A stretch of DNA of 20,117 nt from Hyphomicrobiales bacterium. Its GTDB lineage: Bacteria; Pseudomonadota; Alphaproteobacteria; Rhizobiales; Beijerinckiaceae. Shown here in pieces: positions 5,958 to 14,165 of the stretch. The position numbers and the translations under genes are program-made. The first letter of the stretch is position 1. Every line of letters begins with the position of its first letter. Location of the stretch: contig JAQGKM010000028.1 of the NCBI GenBank assembly GCA_028290125.1, forward strand, positions 1-20,117. Reading direction: 5' to 3'. Below the pieces are notes generated by a model. The model was not told the DNA's origin. It did no database searches and worked only from the letters and a program-made list of their open reading frames with translations.

Positions 5958-7397
5958 ATGTTCGGCAAGCGTTCGAGTCTTTCGGCACAGGTGGCGCCGG
6001 TCGCCAGGGCGGCGCCCGCAGCGCCCGCCGCGGCGTCGTTTGCGAGCCCGCAACGCGCGCCCGCTCCGCCGACGCCGAAGGCCAGCGAGGCGCCCCGCAC
6101 CGACGATTATTATGTCACCAAGGGCATGATCTTCGGCGCGCTGATCGAGGCGATCGACCTGTCGCAGCTGTCGCGGCTCGATCCCGACAGCGCGCGTGAG
6201 GAAATCCGCGACATCGTCAACGAGATCATCTCGCTGAAGAACTATGTGATGTCGATCGCCGAGCATGAAGACCTGCTCGACGACATCTGCAACGACGTGC
6301 TGGGCTTTGGACCGCTCGAGCCCTTGCTCGCGCGTGACGACATCGCCGACATCATGGTCAACGGCTGCAACAAGACCTACATCGAAGTCGGCGGCAAGAT
6401 TCAGCTCACCAACGTGCGCTTCAAGGACAATGCGCAGCTGATGAACATCTGCCAGCGCATCGTCAGCCAGGTCGGCCGCCGCGTCGACGAAGCCTCGCCG
6501 ATCTGCGACGCGCGCCTGCTCGACGGTTCCCGCGTCAACGTCATCGCGCCGCCGCTCGCCATCGACGGTCCGACGCTCACCATCCGAAAATTCCGCAAGG
6601 ACAAGCTGACCCTCGACCAGCTCGTGAAATACGGCTCGATCAGCCCCGAAGGCGCCGAGATCCTGAAGGTCATCGGCCGCGTCCGCTGCAATGTGGTCAT
6701 CTCGGGCGGTACCGGCTCGGGCAAGACGACGCTGCTCAATTGCCTGACCAATTACATCGACGACGACGAGCGCGTGATCACCTGCGAAGACGCGGCGGAA
6801 CTGCAGCTGCAGCAGCCCCATGTCGTGCGCCTCGAAACGCGCCCGCCGAGCCTTGAAGGCACGGGCGCGATCAGCATGCGCGACCTCGTCAAGAACTGCC
6901 TGCGTATGCGACCTGAGCGCATCATCGTCGGCGAAGTGCGCGGACCCGAGGCTTTCGATCTGCTTCAGGCCATGAACACCGGCCACGACGGCTCGATGGG
7001 CACGCTGCACGCCAACTCCCCGCGCGAGGCGCTGAGCCGCGTCGAATCCATGATCACCATGGGGGGCTTCTCGCTGCCGGCGCGGACCATCCGCGAAATG
7101 CTGGTCTCGTCGATCGACGTCATCGTGCAGGCCGCGCGTCTGCGCGACGGTTCGCGCCGCATCACCCACATCACCGAAGTGACGGGTCTCGAAGGCGACG
7201 TCATCACCACGCAGGATCTGTTCATCTACGACATCGTCGGTGAGGATGCGCAGGGCAAGCTGATCGGGCGCCATCGCTCGACCGGCATCGGTCGTCCGCG
7301 CTTCTGGGATCGCGCACGCTACTACGGCGAGGAGAAGCGGCTTGCCGCAGCGCTCGACGCGGCGGAATTCAGCGACCGCGCGGCGGCGGAGATCTAG
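5958..7397 (+). CDS. cpaF: Pilus assembly ATPase CpaF/TadA (secretion ATPase, VirB11/GspE superfamily)
   Basis: A 479-residue cytoplasmic hexameric ATPase that drives Tad pilus extension, and probably retraction. An Ala/Pro-rich disordered N-terminus (about residues 10-45) leads to an all-alpha segment and the N-terminal PAS-like domain (GPLEPLLARDDIADIMVNG). The RecA-like core has Walker A ISGGTGSGKTTLLN (about residue 246), an Asp-box region ITCEDAAELQL, Walker B MRPERIIVGEVRGPEAFD and the His-box TGHDGSMGTLHANSPREAL. Length and motif order are usual for CpaF. AGAGGT just before 5951 serves the ATG at 5958, and the stop lies 3 bases before tadB. Its partners in the machine are TadB and TadC, encoded next. 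Confidence 0.96.
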   Translation: MFGKRSSLSAQVAPVARAAPAAPAAASFASPQRAPAPPTPKASEAPRTDDYYVTKGMIFGALIEAIDLSQLSRLDPDSAREEIRDIVNEIISLKNYVMSIAEHEDLLDDICNDVLGFGPLEPLLARDDIADIMVNGCNKTYIEVGGKIQLTNVRFKDNAQLMNICQRIVSQVGRRVDEASPICDARLLDGSRVNVIAPPLAIDGPTLTIRKFRKDKLTLDQLVKYGSISPEGAEILKVIGRVRCNVVISGGTGSGKTTLLNCLTNYIDDDERVITCEDAAELQLQQPHVVRLETRPPSLEGTGAISMRDLVKNCLRMRPERIIVGEVRGPEAFDLLQAMNTGHDGSMGTLHANSPREALSRVESMITMGGFSLPARTIREMLVSSIDVIVQAARLRDGSRRITHITEVTGLEGDVITTQDLFIYDIVGEDAQGKLIGRHRSTGIGRPRFWDRARYYGEEKRLAAALDAAEFSDRAAAEI

Positions 7398-7400
7398 CCG

Positions 7401-8387
7401 ATGAACCTTGCTGGCAACCCCATGATGGTCGCAGTGTTGATCGGCGTCGGCGCGCTCGGCCTGCTGTTCGCGCTGTTGTTCCCGTTTCTGTCGGGCGGAC
7501 GCACGGCGCAGAAACGCCGCGCCAGCTACATTCAGGCGGGCCCGGGCAAGCGCGTCGCGCAGACGCGCCAGGTCGACAGCGCGCAGCGCCGCAAGCAGGT
7601 TTCCGACAGCCTGCGAGACCTCGAACAGCGCGGCCGCCAGCAGCGCATCACCATGGACCAGCGTCTATTGCAGGCCGGCCTGAAGACCACCAAGATGCAG
7701 TTCTATGTGTGGTCGAACATCTTCGGCGCGTTCTGCACCTTGCTGGCCTTCCTGTTCATCGACTCGCCGACGACGCTGGCCACCATCTACTTCGTTACGT
7801 CATTCGGCTTTCCGCGCTGGGTGCTGTCGATCATCCGCAACCGCCGCCTGAAGCGCTTCGTCGCGCTATTTCCCGACGCCATCGACGTCATCATCCGCGG
7901 CGTCAAGGCCGGCTTGCCGCTGCTCGAATCCCTGCGCATCGTCGCCAAGGAATTCCCCGATCCGGTGCGCACCGAATTCATGAGCGTGATCGAATCGCAG
8001 ACCGTCGGCCTGACGCTCACGGAAGCGATCGAGCGCATCGCCGAGCGCGTGCCCGTCGCTGAAGCGCGCTTCTTTGCGATCCTCATCGGCATCCAGCAGA
8101 AGTCGGGCGGCAATCTCGCCGAGGGTCTCGGCAATCTGTCGCGCGTGTTGCGCGACCGCAAGAAGCTCGCCCAGAAGATCAAGGCCATGTCGGCGGAAGC
8201 CAAGGCGTCGGCCGGCATCATCGGCTCGCTGCCCTTCATCGTCGCGACGCTCGTTTATCTCACGAGCCCGGGCTACATGGACATGCTGTGGCTGACCTCG
8301 GAAGGCCACACGATGCTGCTGTTCAGCGGCATCTGGATGGCGACCGGGATCATGGTGATGAAGAAAATGATCGCGTTCGATGTGTGA
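7401..8387 (+). CDS. tadB: Tad inner-membrane platform protein TadB (type II secretion F domain)
   Basis: A 328-residue membrane protein forming the pilus platform with TadC. An N-terminal hydrophobic segment (about residues 8-30) is followed by a basic cytoplasmic stretch, two closely spaced membrane segments (about 105-140) and the GSPII_F helical domain (FPDAIDVIIRGVKAGLPLLESL, split around residue 155-175, continuing through QQKSGGNLAEGLGNL). C-terminal membrane segments (about 270-325) close the protein. The ATG lies 3 bases after the cpaF stop, with GGAG at 7388-7391 inside the end of cpaF, so translation is probably coupled. This corresponds to CpaG in Caulobacter. Confidence 0.94.
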   Translation: MNLAGNPMMVAVLIGVGALGLLFALLFPFLSGGRTAQKRRASYIQAGPGKRVAQTRQVDSAQRRKQVSDSLRDLEQRGRQQRITMDQRLLQAGLKTTKMQFYVWSNIFGAFCTLLAFLFIDSPTTLATIYFVTSFGFPRWVLSIIRNRRLKRFVALFPDAIDVIIRGVKAGLPLLESLRIVAKEFPDPVRTEFMSVIESQTVGLTLTEAIERIAERVPVAEARFFAILIGIQQKSGGNLAEGLGNLSRVLRDRKKLAQKIKAMSAEAKASAGIIGSLPFIVATLVYLTSPGYMDMLWLTSEGHTMLLFSGIWMATGIMVMKKMIAFDV

Positions 8388-8396
8388 GTTCGTCCA

Positions 8397-9371
8397 ATGA
8401 CCGCCATGACGGAACATCTCCTGCGTCCTGACGTGCTGGTGCCGCTGCTCGCCGCATTGTGCGCGATGGCGACCGTGCTGACGCTCGCGATGCCGTTCCT
8501 CGCGCCCGACACCCTGCAGCGCCGCATGAAGAATGTCGCGATGGAGCGCGACCGCATCCGCCTGCGCGAGCGCGAGAAGCTCGCCAAGTCGCAAACCGTC
8601 GGCCTGCGCGGCCAGCAGGAGAAGGCTTTCGTCAAGAACATCGTCAAGACGTTCCGGCTGACCGAATGGCTCGGCATGGAAAATTCCAAGGCGAAACTCG
8701 CCGCCGCCGGCTTTCGCGGCGCTGCGGCCGAAAGCACGCTGATCTTCTTCCGCGCCGTCGTGCCGGTGGTGTTGATGGTGTCGGGTTCGATCTATCTCTT
8801 CACCGTCAACGACATGGGCTATTCGTTTCAGATCCGCATCGGCGCCGTCATCGCGCTGACCTATGTCGGCATCAAGCTGCCGGAAATCTATCTCGACAAC
8901 GCCGCCAAGAAGCGCCGCAACTCCGTGCGCCGCGCTTTCCCGGATGCGCTCGATCTCCTGCTGATCTGCGTCGAGGCCGGCATTTCCGTCGAACATGCCT
9001 TCCGCCGCGTGGCGGATGAAATCGGCCGCCAGTCCGTAGCCCTCGCCGAAGAGCTCACGCTGACGACCGCGGAACTGTCCTATCTGCCCGATCGCCGTCA
9101 GGCCTACGAAAACCTCGCCAAGCGCGTCAACGTGGACTCGGTCAAGCAGATCGTCACTGTGCTGAACCAGGCGGAAAAATACGGCACGCCGCTCGCCAGC
9201 GCCTTGCGCGTCGTCGCGCAGGAAAGCCGCGACACGCGCATGGCGGAAGCCGAGAAGAAAGCCGCCGCCTTGCCGCCGAAACTCACCGTGCCGATGATCG
9301 TCTTCTTTCTGCCGGTGCTCTTCGTCGTCATCATGGGCCCGGCGATCACGCAGGTGATGAAGCAGTTCTGA
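8397..9371 (+). CDS. tadC: Tad inner-membrane platform protein TadC (type II secretion F domain)
   Basis: A 324-residue second platform protein, paralogous to TadB (CpaH in Caulobacter). It has an N-terminal membrane segment (about residues 12-35) and a charged, Arg-rich linker. A membrane pair around 115-160 is followed by a GSPII_F domain with FPDALDLLLICVEAGISVEHAF and later NQAEKYGTPLASALRVVA. A C-terminal membrane helix (about 298-318) ends the protein. It starts 9 bases after tadB. No good ribosome binding site is visible before the ATG at 8397, and an in-frame ATG at 8406 is an alternative, so coupling to tadB is likely. It is the last pilus gene here: no tadD or tadG-type pseudopilin gene follows. 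Confidence 0.93.
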   Translation: MTAMTEHLLRPDVLVPLLAALCAMATVLTLAMPFLAPDTLQRRMKNVAMERDRIRLREREKLAKSQTVGLRGQQEKAFVKNIVKTFRLTEWLGMENSKAKLAAAGFRGAAAESTLIFFRAVVPVVLMVSGSIYLFTVNDMGYSFQIRIGAVIALTYVGIKLPEIYLDNAAKKRRNSVRRAFPDALDLLLICVEAGISVEHAFRRVADEIGRQSVALAEELTLTTAELSYLPDRRQAYENLAKRVNVDSVKQIVTVLNQAEKYGTPLASALRVVAQESRDTRMAEAEKKAAALPPKLTVPMIVFFLPVLFVVIMGPAITQVMKQF

Positions 9372-9463
9372 CGAGCTTCGCCGCGACCGCCGGACTGGCG
9401 CCGCAGGCAAATAGCGCGATAATGACCCTGACGCGCAAAGTCGCCAGAAAGGGTTAGTTGACC
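9372..9463 (+). promoter_or_regulatory. tadC to aminopeptidase gap, possible weak promoter
   Basis: A 92-base gap without an obvious terminator for the pilus operon. GATAAT at 9418-9423 matches the -10 consensus at five of six positions, but the -35 position (CTGGCG) is poor. A purine-rich AGAAAGGG at 9446-9453 serves as ribosome binding site for the ATG at 9464. Confidence 0.3.
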
Positions 9464-10837
9464 ATGTTGCTGATCGAGAGCCGCGCCGCCGCAAAGGTCG
9501 TGCCCATCGTTTGCGTCACGCGGGAGACGTGGGACGCGCGACGGGCGTCGCTTGCAGGTCCCGCCGCCGCCTTCGCGCAGGCCTCCGGTTTCGAACCCAA
9601 GGCCGGACGCCATTGCCTGCTGCCGGATGCGCATGGCGCCCTCGGCGTCGTGCTGTTCGGTCTCGACCCCGCCGACACCTTCGCACCCGGCAAGCTCGCG
9701 ACATTGTTGCCGGCTGGCGCCTACGCTTTCGAGGGGCTGGCCGACGGGGCTGGCGAAGCGGCGGCCCTGTCGTGGCTGCTCAGCGCCTATCGCTTCACGC
9801 GCTACAAGAAAACGGCGGCCGAGGCGCCGCAGCTCGTCTGCCCGGCCGGCGTCGATGCAGGCCGTGTCCAGCGCATGGCCGAGGGTATCTGCCTCGCGCG
9901 CGACCTCATCAACACGCCAGCCAATGACATGAGCCCCGTGGCGCTCGAAGCCGCCGTGCACGCGCTGGCCGAGCGCCACGGCGTGCGGGCGAAGAGCATC
10001 ATCGGGCATGAACTCGTCGCACGCGGCTTTCCGCTTATTCACGCCGTCGGTCGCGCCGCGGTCGAGGAGCCGCGCCTCGTCGACTTCTCGTTCGGACCGG
10101 AGGACGGCCCGAAAGTGACGCTGGTCGGCAAGGGCGTGTGCTTCGACACCGGCGGGCTCGACATCAAGCCGTCGAGCGCCATGCTGCTCATGAAAAAGGA
10201 CATGGGCGGCGCCGCCGTCGCTCTGGCGCTCGCCCACATGATCATGGATGCGAAGCTGCCGATCCGCCTGCGCGTGCTCGTGCCGATCGTCGAAAATGCC
10301 GTCGCGGCGGACTCCTTTCGTCCGGGCGACGTCTACCCCAGCCGCAAGGGGCTGAATGTCGAGATCGGCAACACCGATGCGGAAGGCCGCCTCATCCTCG
10401 CTGACGCGCTCGCGCTGGGCGCGGAAGAAAAGCCCGAACTGCTGATCGATTTCGCCACGCTGACCGGCGCCGCGCGTGTCGCGCTCGGCCCCGATCTGCC
10501 GCCGTTCTACACGGGTGACGACGCCTTTGCGGCAGACGTCCAGGCGACCGGCCTGCGCGTGCACGATCCCGTCTGGCGGCTGCCGTTGTGGGACGCCTAC
10601 GACGCGCTTCTCGACAGCAAGACGGCGGACCTCAATAACGTGTCGAACGGGCCGTTCGCGGGTTCGATCACCGCAGCCCTGTTCCTGCGCCGTTTCGTCG
10701 AGGGCGCACGCACATGGGCGCATTTTGATGTCTACGGCTGGAATCCCTCGACCAAGCCCGGGCGTCCGGAAGGCGGCGAGGCGCAAGCGGCGCGGCTTCT
10801 TTACGATCTTCTCGAGCGCCGCTACCGGGCGGCTTGA
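9464..10837 (+). CDS. Leucyl aminopeptidase family protein (M17)
   Basis: A 457-residue cytosolic di-metal aminopeptidase that removes N-terminal residues from peptides. The family's metal and catalytic residues are all present: K223 and D228 in VGKGVCFDTGG, K235, D246 in MKKDMGGAA, and D305, E307, R309 in the M17 signature NTDAEGRL. These align in spacing with E. coli PepA K270, D275, D293, D352, E354 and R356. The N-terminal 150 residues are poorly conserved, as usual, and the protein is somewhat shorter than PepA (about 500). An in-frame TTG at 9458 is possible, but the ATG at 9464 is better spaced from the purine-rich site. A MarR regulator and an NlpC/P60 peptidase follow closely, suggesting a shared role in peptide turnover. 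Substrate preference is unknown. Confidence 0.94.
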   Translation: MLLIESRAAAKVVPIVCVTRETWDARRASLAGPAAAFAQASGFEPKAGRHCLLPDAHGALGVVLFGLDPADTFAPGKLATLLPAGAYAFEGLADGAGEAAALSWLLSAYRFTRYKKTAAEAPQLVCPAGVDAGRVQRMAEGICLARDLINTPANDMSPVALEAAVHALAERHGVRAKSIIGHELVARGFPLIHAVGRAAVEEPRLVDFSFGPEDGPKVTLVGKGVCFDTGGLDIKPSSAMLLMKKDMGGAAVALALAHMIMDAKLPIRLRVLVPIVENAVAADSFRPGDVYPSRKGLNVEIGNTDAEGRLILADALALGAEEKPELLIDFATLTGAARVALGPDLPPFYTGDDAFAADVQATGLRVHDPVWRLPLWDAYDALLDSKTADLNNVSNGPFAGSITAALFLRRFVEGARTWAHFDVYGWNPSTKPGRPEGGEAQAARLLYDLLERRYRAA

Positions 10838-10884
10838 TTGGCTTGGCAGGACAGGCACAATGGCGGGACCGGAACGGAGCTGCC

Positions 10885-11259
10885 ATGACCATCGCGCTGA
10901 AGCCGTCGCAGGGGCTCGATCTGCTGCACGACATCACGCTCGCCATGGTGCGCGAGACGAAGCCTGATGGGCTGGCGGATTTCACGCACCGGCAGCTCGC
11001 GATCCTCCTCACCGTCTATCTCGAGCGGCCGCCCCATACGGTGCGCGGGCTCGCGCTGAAACTCGGCGTCACCAAGCCTGTGATCACGCGCGCGCTCGAC
11101 TCGATGGGCAAGCAGGCGATCATTGCGCGCCGACGCGACGAGACCGACAAGCGCAACGTCATCATCCAGCGCACCGTGAAAGGTGCGCTCTACGTCGAGA
11201 AGCTCGGCGACATGGTGACCCGCAAGGCGGCCGACATCGGCCCCGGAGACGAGACGTGA
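10885..11259 (+). CDS. Small MarR-family transcriptional regulator
   Basis: A 124-residue winged-helix protein. The recognition part is TVRGLALKLGVTKPVITRAL (residues about 52-71), followed by a wing with RRRDETDKRN, the Asp/Arg-rich loop typical of MarR proteins that contacts DNA. The flanking helices are short, and the protein is smaller than the usual 140 to 160 residues, so its dimer or ligand-binding region is reduced. The ATG at 10885 has GGAG 5 bases upstream; an in-frame TTG at 10834 overlapping the preceding stop lacks a site. The final codons overlap the NlpC/P60 gene by GTGA, so both are translated from one message. It probably controls its own neighbours, but no operator was identified. 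Confidence 0.85.
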   Translation: MTIALKPSQGLDLLHDITLAMVRETKPDGLADFTHRQLAILLTVYLERPPHTVRGLALKLGVTKPVITRALDSMGKQAIIARRRDETDKRNVIIQRTVKGALYVEKLGDMVTRKAADIGPGDET

Positions 11260-12107
11260 CGACATCCTTCGACAGGCGCCGCACGCCCGCGCGCGACGAT
11301 CTCGCGGCCGCGCATCTGCAGGGCGTCATCGACGCGCCGCGTTATGTCGAGGGGCGGCGCATGCGCGTCATCGACGAGGCGATCGCGCTGCGCGCACGGC
11401 CGCAGGGCGATTGCGGGCACGACACGCAACTGCTGTTTGGTGAAGAGGTCGTCGTCTACGACATGGATGAGGGCTGGGCGTGGGGGCAGGCGACGTCCGA
11501 TCGCTATGTCGGCTACATGTCGGCGGACGCGCTCACTGACGCCGGCGCAGCGCCGACCCACAAGGTGCTTGCGCCACGGACCTTTCTTTACCCCGCCGAC
11601 AACATGAAGCTGCCGACGCTTGGCGCTCTGTCGCTCGGTGCGCTGGTCGAGGCGCGCGCGGTGCGCGGCGAGTTCACGCAGCTCGCCAGCGGCTTGTTCG
11701 TCATCACGGCGCATCTTGCCGACATCGCTGCACGCAAGCCCGACTTCGTCAGCGTCGCCGAACTCTTCATCGGGGCGCCCTATCTCTGGGGCGGCAAGAC
11801 GTGGCTCGGGCTCGATTGCTCCGGCCTCGTGCAGATCTCCCTGCAGGCAGCAGGCGTGATGGCGCCGCGCGACACCGACATGCAGCAGGCGGAACTCGGC
11901 GAGACGCTGGCGCCCGACGCAGAGCTGCAGCGCGGCGATCTCGTGTTCTGGAAAGGCCATGTCGGCGTCATGCAGGACGAGGAGCATCTGCTGCACGCCA
12001 GCGGGCATCACATGCAGGTCGTCTCCGAAGCCTTCGTGCAGGCGCGCGCGCGGATCGTCGCGATGTCGCACGGCGATGTCACCAGCATGCGGCGTCTAGA
12101 GGTCTGA
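11256..12107 (+). CDS. SH3b/NlpC-P60 family cysteine peptidase
   Basis: A 283-residue peptidase of the NlpC/P60 fold, which cleaves gamma-D-Glu-diamino-acid bonds in peptidoglycan peptides. Residues about 35-95 and 100-155 look like two bacterial SH3-like domains. The catalytic domain follows with FIGAPYLWGGKTWLGLDCSG: Cys188 is the nucleophile, His235 (GHVGVM) the base and His247 (LLHASGH) the third member. The architecture resembles the YkfC-type enzymes that trim murein peptides. No signal peptide or membrane segment is visible, so it probably acts in the cytoplasm on imported peptides rather than on the wall; that is inference. The GTG start overlaps the marR stop (GTGA), with GGAG at 11245-11248 giving 7-base spacing. 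The 3' end overlaps the convergent deoA gene by 12 bases. Confidence 0.9.
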   Translation: MTTSFDRRRTPARDDLAAAHLQGVIDAPRYVEGRRMRVIDEAIALRARPQGDCGHDTQLLFGEEVVVYDMDEGWAWGQATSDRYVGYMSADALTDAGAAPTHKVLAPRTFLYPADNMKLPTLGALSLGALVEARAVRGEFTQLASGLFVITAHLADIAARKPDFVSVAELFIGAPYLWGGKTWLGLDCSGLVQISLQAAGVMAPRDTDMQQAELGETLAPDAELQRGDLVFWKGHVGVMQDEEHLLHASGHHMQVVSEAFVQARARIVAMSHGDVTSMRRLEV

Positions 12108-13427
12108 CGCGTCGACGCGCGTGATCACCACCGGGGTGCTGGAAGGCCGCGTCGCCCCGATCTCGATCGCCTGCGACAACTGCCCTGCAGCGCGCGCCGC
12201 GGAATCCGGATCGGTGGCGTGCACATAGGCGAGCGGCTCGCCCTTCATCACCTGCTGGCCCATCGCCACCATGGCGGTCAGGCCGACCGACGGATCGATC
12301 ATGTCTTCCGCGCGGCGTCGGCCGCCGCCGAGCTCCACCACGATCAGGCCGATGTCGCGCGTCGCCATGCGGGTGACGAAGCCCGCGTTGCGCGCCGGCA
12401 CCGGCACGGTCACGGGCGCGCGCGGCAGATGCGTGGAGGGACGTTGCAGCAGGTTCGCGGGACCGCCGAGCTCCACCACCATGCGGGCGAAATGTTCGGC
12501 CGCCGCGCCGCTCTGGATCGCCTCGTCGATTTGCGCACGGCCTTCGGCGCGACTGGCGACAAGCCCACCCACCAGCAACATTTCGGCGCCGAGCGCGACG
12601 ACGATTTCATGCACGCGCGGCTCGCGCTTCACGCCGGTCAGATGCGAGATAGCGTGCAATGTTTCGACGGCGTTGCCGGCGGCGCTGGCGAGCGGCTGGT
12701 CCATGTCGGTGATCAGCGCATGGGTCGGCAGGCCGGCATGCCGCGCGACATGCACGATGGACTCGGCGAGACGGCGCGCTTCGCTCAGCGTCGGCATGAA
12801 GGCGCCCGAGCCCGTCTTCACGTCCATCACGAGTCCGCTCAGGCCGGCCGCGAGTTTCTTGGAGAGGATCGACGCCGTGATCAGCGGAATGGATTCCACC
12901 GTCGCGGTGACGTCGCGAATGGCATAGAGCCGCCGGTCGGCGGGCGCGAGCTGCGTCGTCTGCCCGATGATCGCGCAGCCGGCGTGACGCACCGCGCGCG
13001 CGAGTTGTCCGGCGTCGGGCGTGGTGCAATAGCCCGGAATGGCTTCGAGCTTGTCGAGCGTGCCGCCGGTGTGGCCGAGGCCGCGTCCGGAAATCATCGG
13101 GACGAAGCCGCCGCAGGCCGCGACCGCGGGCGCGAGGATCAGGCTGACATTGTCGCCGATCCCGCCGGTCGAATGCTTGTCGAGCACGGGGCCGCCGAGA
13201 AATTCGCCGCTCCAGTCGAGCACCTGGCCCGAGAAGGTCATGGCCCGCGTCAGCGCCGCGCATTCGGCCGTCGACATGCCGCGCAGGAAGATCGCCATCG
13301 CGAAGGCGGCGGCCTGGCCTTCGGTGATGCGGCCGTCCGTGAGGCCGCCGACGAAGGCCTCGATCTCATGTTCTTCGAGCGTTTGCCCGTCGCGTTTCTT
13401 GCGAATGATCTCTTGCGGCAGAAACAT
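12096..13427 (-). CDS. deoA: Thymidine phosphorylase DeoA
   Basis: A 443-residue enzyme that splits thymidine or deoxyuridine with phosphate into the base and deoxyribose-1-phosphate. Typical motifs are LDKHSTGGIGDN (phosphate site), ISGRGLGHTGGTLDKLEAIPG (the family signature region, given in part) and YAIRDVTATVESIPLIT. An N-terminal helical domain (FLPQEIIRKKRDGQ) and a C-terminal alpha/beta domain complete the usual fold, at normal length. The ATG at 13427 is 9 bases after the deoC stop, and AAGGG overlapping that stop is the ribosome binding site. It is the last gene of the cdd-PNP-deoC-deoA transcript. Its TAG stop lies inside the 3' end of the convergent NlpC/P60 gene. Confidence 0.96.
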   Translation of the reverse strand: MFLPQEIIRKKRDGQTLEEHEIEAFVGGLTDGRITEGQAAAFAMAIFLRGMSTAECAALTRAMTFSGQVLDWSGEFLGGPVLDKHSTGGIGDNVSLILAPAVAACGGFVPMISGRGLGHTGGTLDKLEAIPGYCTTPDAGQLARAVRHAGCAIIGQTTQLAPADRRLYAIRDVTATVESIPLITASILSKKLAAGLSGLVMDVKTGSGAFMPTLSEARRLAESIVHVARHAGLPTHALITDMDQPLASAAGNAVETLHAISHLTGVKREPRVHEIVVALGAEMLLVGGLVASRAEGRAQIDEAIQSGAAAEHFARMVVELGGPANLLQRPSTHLPRAPVTVPVPARNAGFVTRMATRDIGLIVVELGGGRRRAEDMIDPSVGLTAMVAMGQQVMKGEPLAYVHATDPDSAARAAGQLSQAIEIGATRPSSTPVVITRVDASDL

Positions 13428-13436
13428 CGGGCGCCC

Positions 13437-14165
13437 TTACAATGCGGCGAGCAGCGGATCGAGCAGGCTCGATGCGCCGAAACGGAAATGGGCGGGCGAC
13501 ACGAAGTCGGCCCCGAGTATTTCATCCGCCATGCCGAGATATTCGCGCGCCTGGGCAAGCGTGCGCAAGCCCCCCGACGCCTTGAAGCCGACATTGGCGC
13601 CGGTGTCGCGAATGACGCGAAGCATGATGCGCGCCGCCTCCGGGGTGGCCGACACCTGCGTCTTGCCGGTCGACGTCTTGATGAAATCCGCGCCCTCGCC
13701 GATCGCGAGACGGCTCGCGTGCGCGATCATCTTGGCGTCAGGCAATTCGCCGCTCTCGATGATGACCTTCACTTGCGCGGCGGGCGACAATTCCCGCGCC
13801 ACGGCCTGCACCATCTCGCGCGCGACGGCGTCGTGTCCCGCGACGAGCGCGCGCCACGGCAGGACGAGGTCGATCTCGTCGGCGCCATCCGCCAGTGCGG
13901 CGCGTGTCTGCGCGCGGACCGCCTCGACATCCTCGCCGCCGTGCGGAAAATTCACCACGGTCGCAAGCTTGATGGCTGCGCCGTCGAGGCTTGCGCGCGC
14001 CTGCGCGACGAATTGCGGCCAGATGCACAGCGCCGCAACGGCGATCGGAAGCGCGAGCGCACGGGCGACGAGCGCATCGATCTTCGCGGGCGTGCAATCC
14101 TCCGACAGATCGGTGAGATCGATCAGCGGAATGGCGCGAAGCGCGACCTGTCTGTCATCCATCAT
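13437..14165 (-). CDS. deoC: Deoxyribose-phosphate aldolase DeoC
   Basis: A 242-residue class I aldolase that cleaves 2-deoxyribose-5-phosphate into glyceraldehyde-3-phosphate and acetaldehyde, the last step of deoxynucleoside catabolism. Active-site elements of the TIM barrel are clear: EIDLVLPWRAL (catalytic Asp), GADFIKTSTGK with the Schiff-base Lys, VGFKASGG with the second Lys, and LIDLTDLSEDCT near the N-terminus. The ATG at 14165 overlaps the stop of the upstream phosphorylase gene as ATGA, with AGGA 6 bases before it; the adjacent ATG at 14162 is equally possible. The frame is open further upstream, but that part overlaps the neighbouring gene and has no aldolase-like sequence. Confidence 0.95.
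   Translation of the reverse strand: MMDDRQVALRAIPLIDLTDLSEDCTPAKIDALVARALALPIAVAALCIWPQFVAQARASLDGAAIKLATVVNFPHGGEDVEAVRAQTRAALADGADEIDLVLPWRALVAGHDAVAREMVQAVARELSPAAQVKVIIESGELPDAKMIAHASRLAIGEGADFIKTSTGKTQVSATPEAARIMLRVIRDTGANVGFKASGGLRTLAQAREYLGMADEILGADFVSPAHFRFGASSLLDPLLAAL

Noticed and set aside
5892..7274. A 460-codon minus-strand frame across cpaF
   Set aside because: It is the antisense shadow of a conserved ATPase gene. The same reasoning applies to the long minus-strand frames at 4552-5895, 7866-9494, 9104-10858, 11190-12071, 16071-17120 and 17148-17936.
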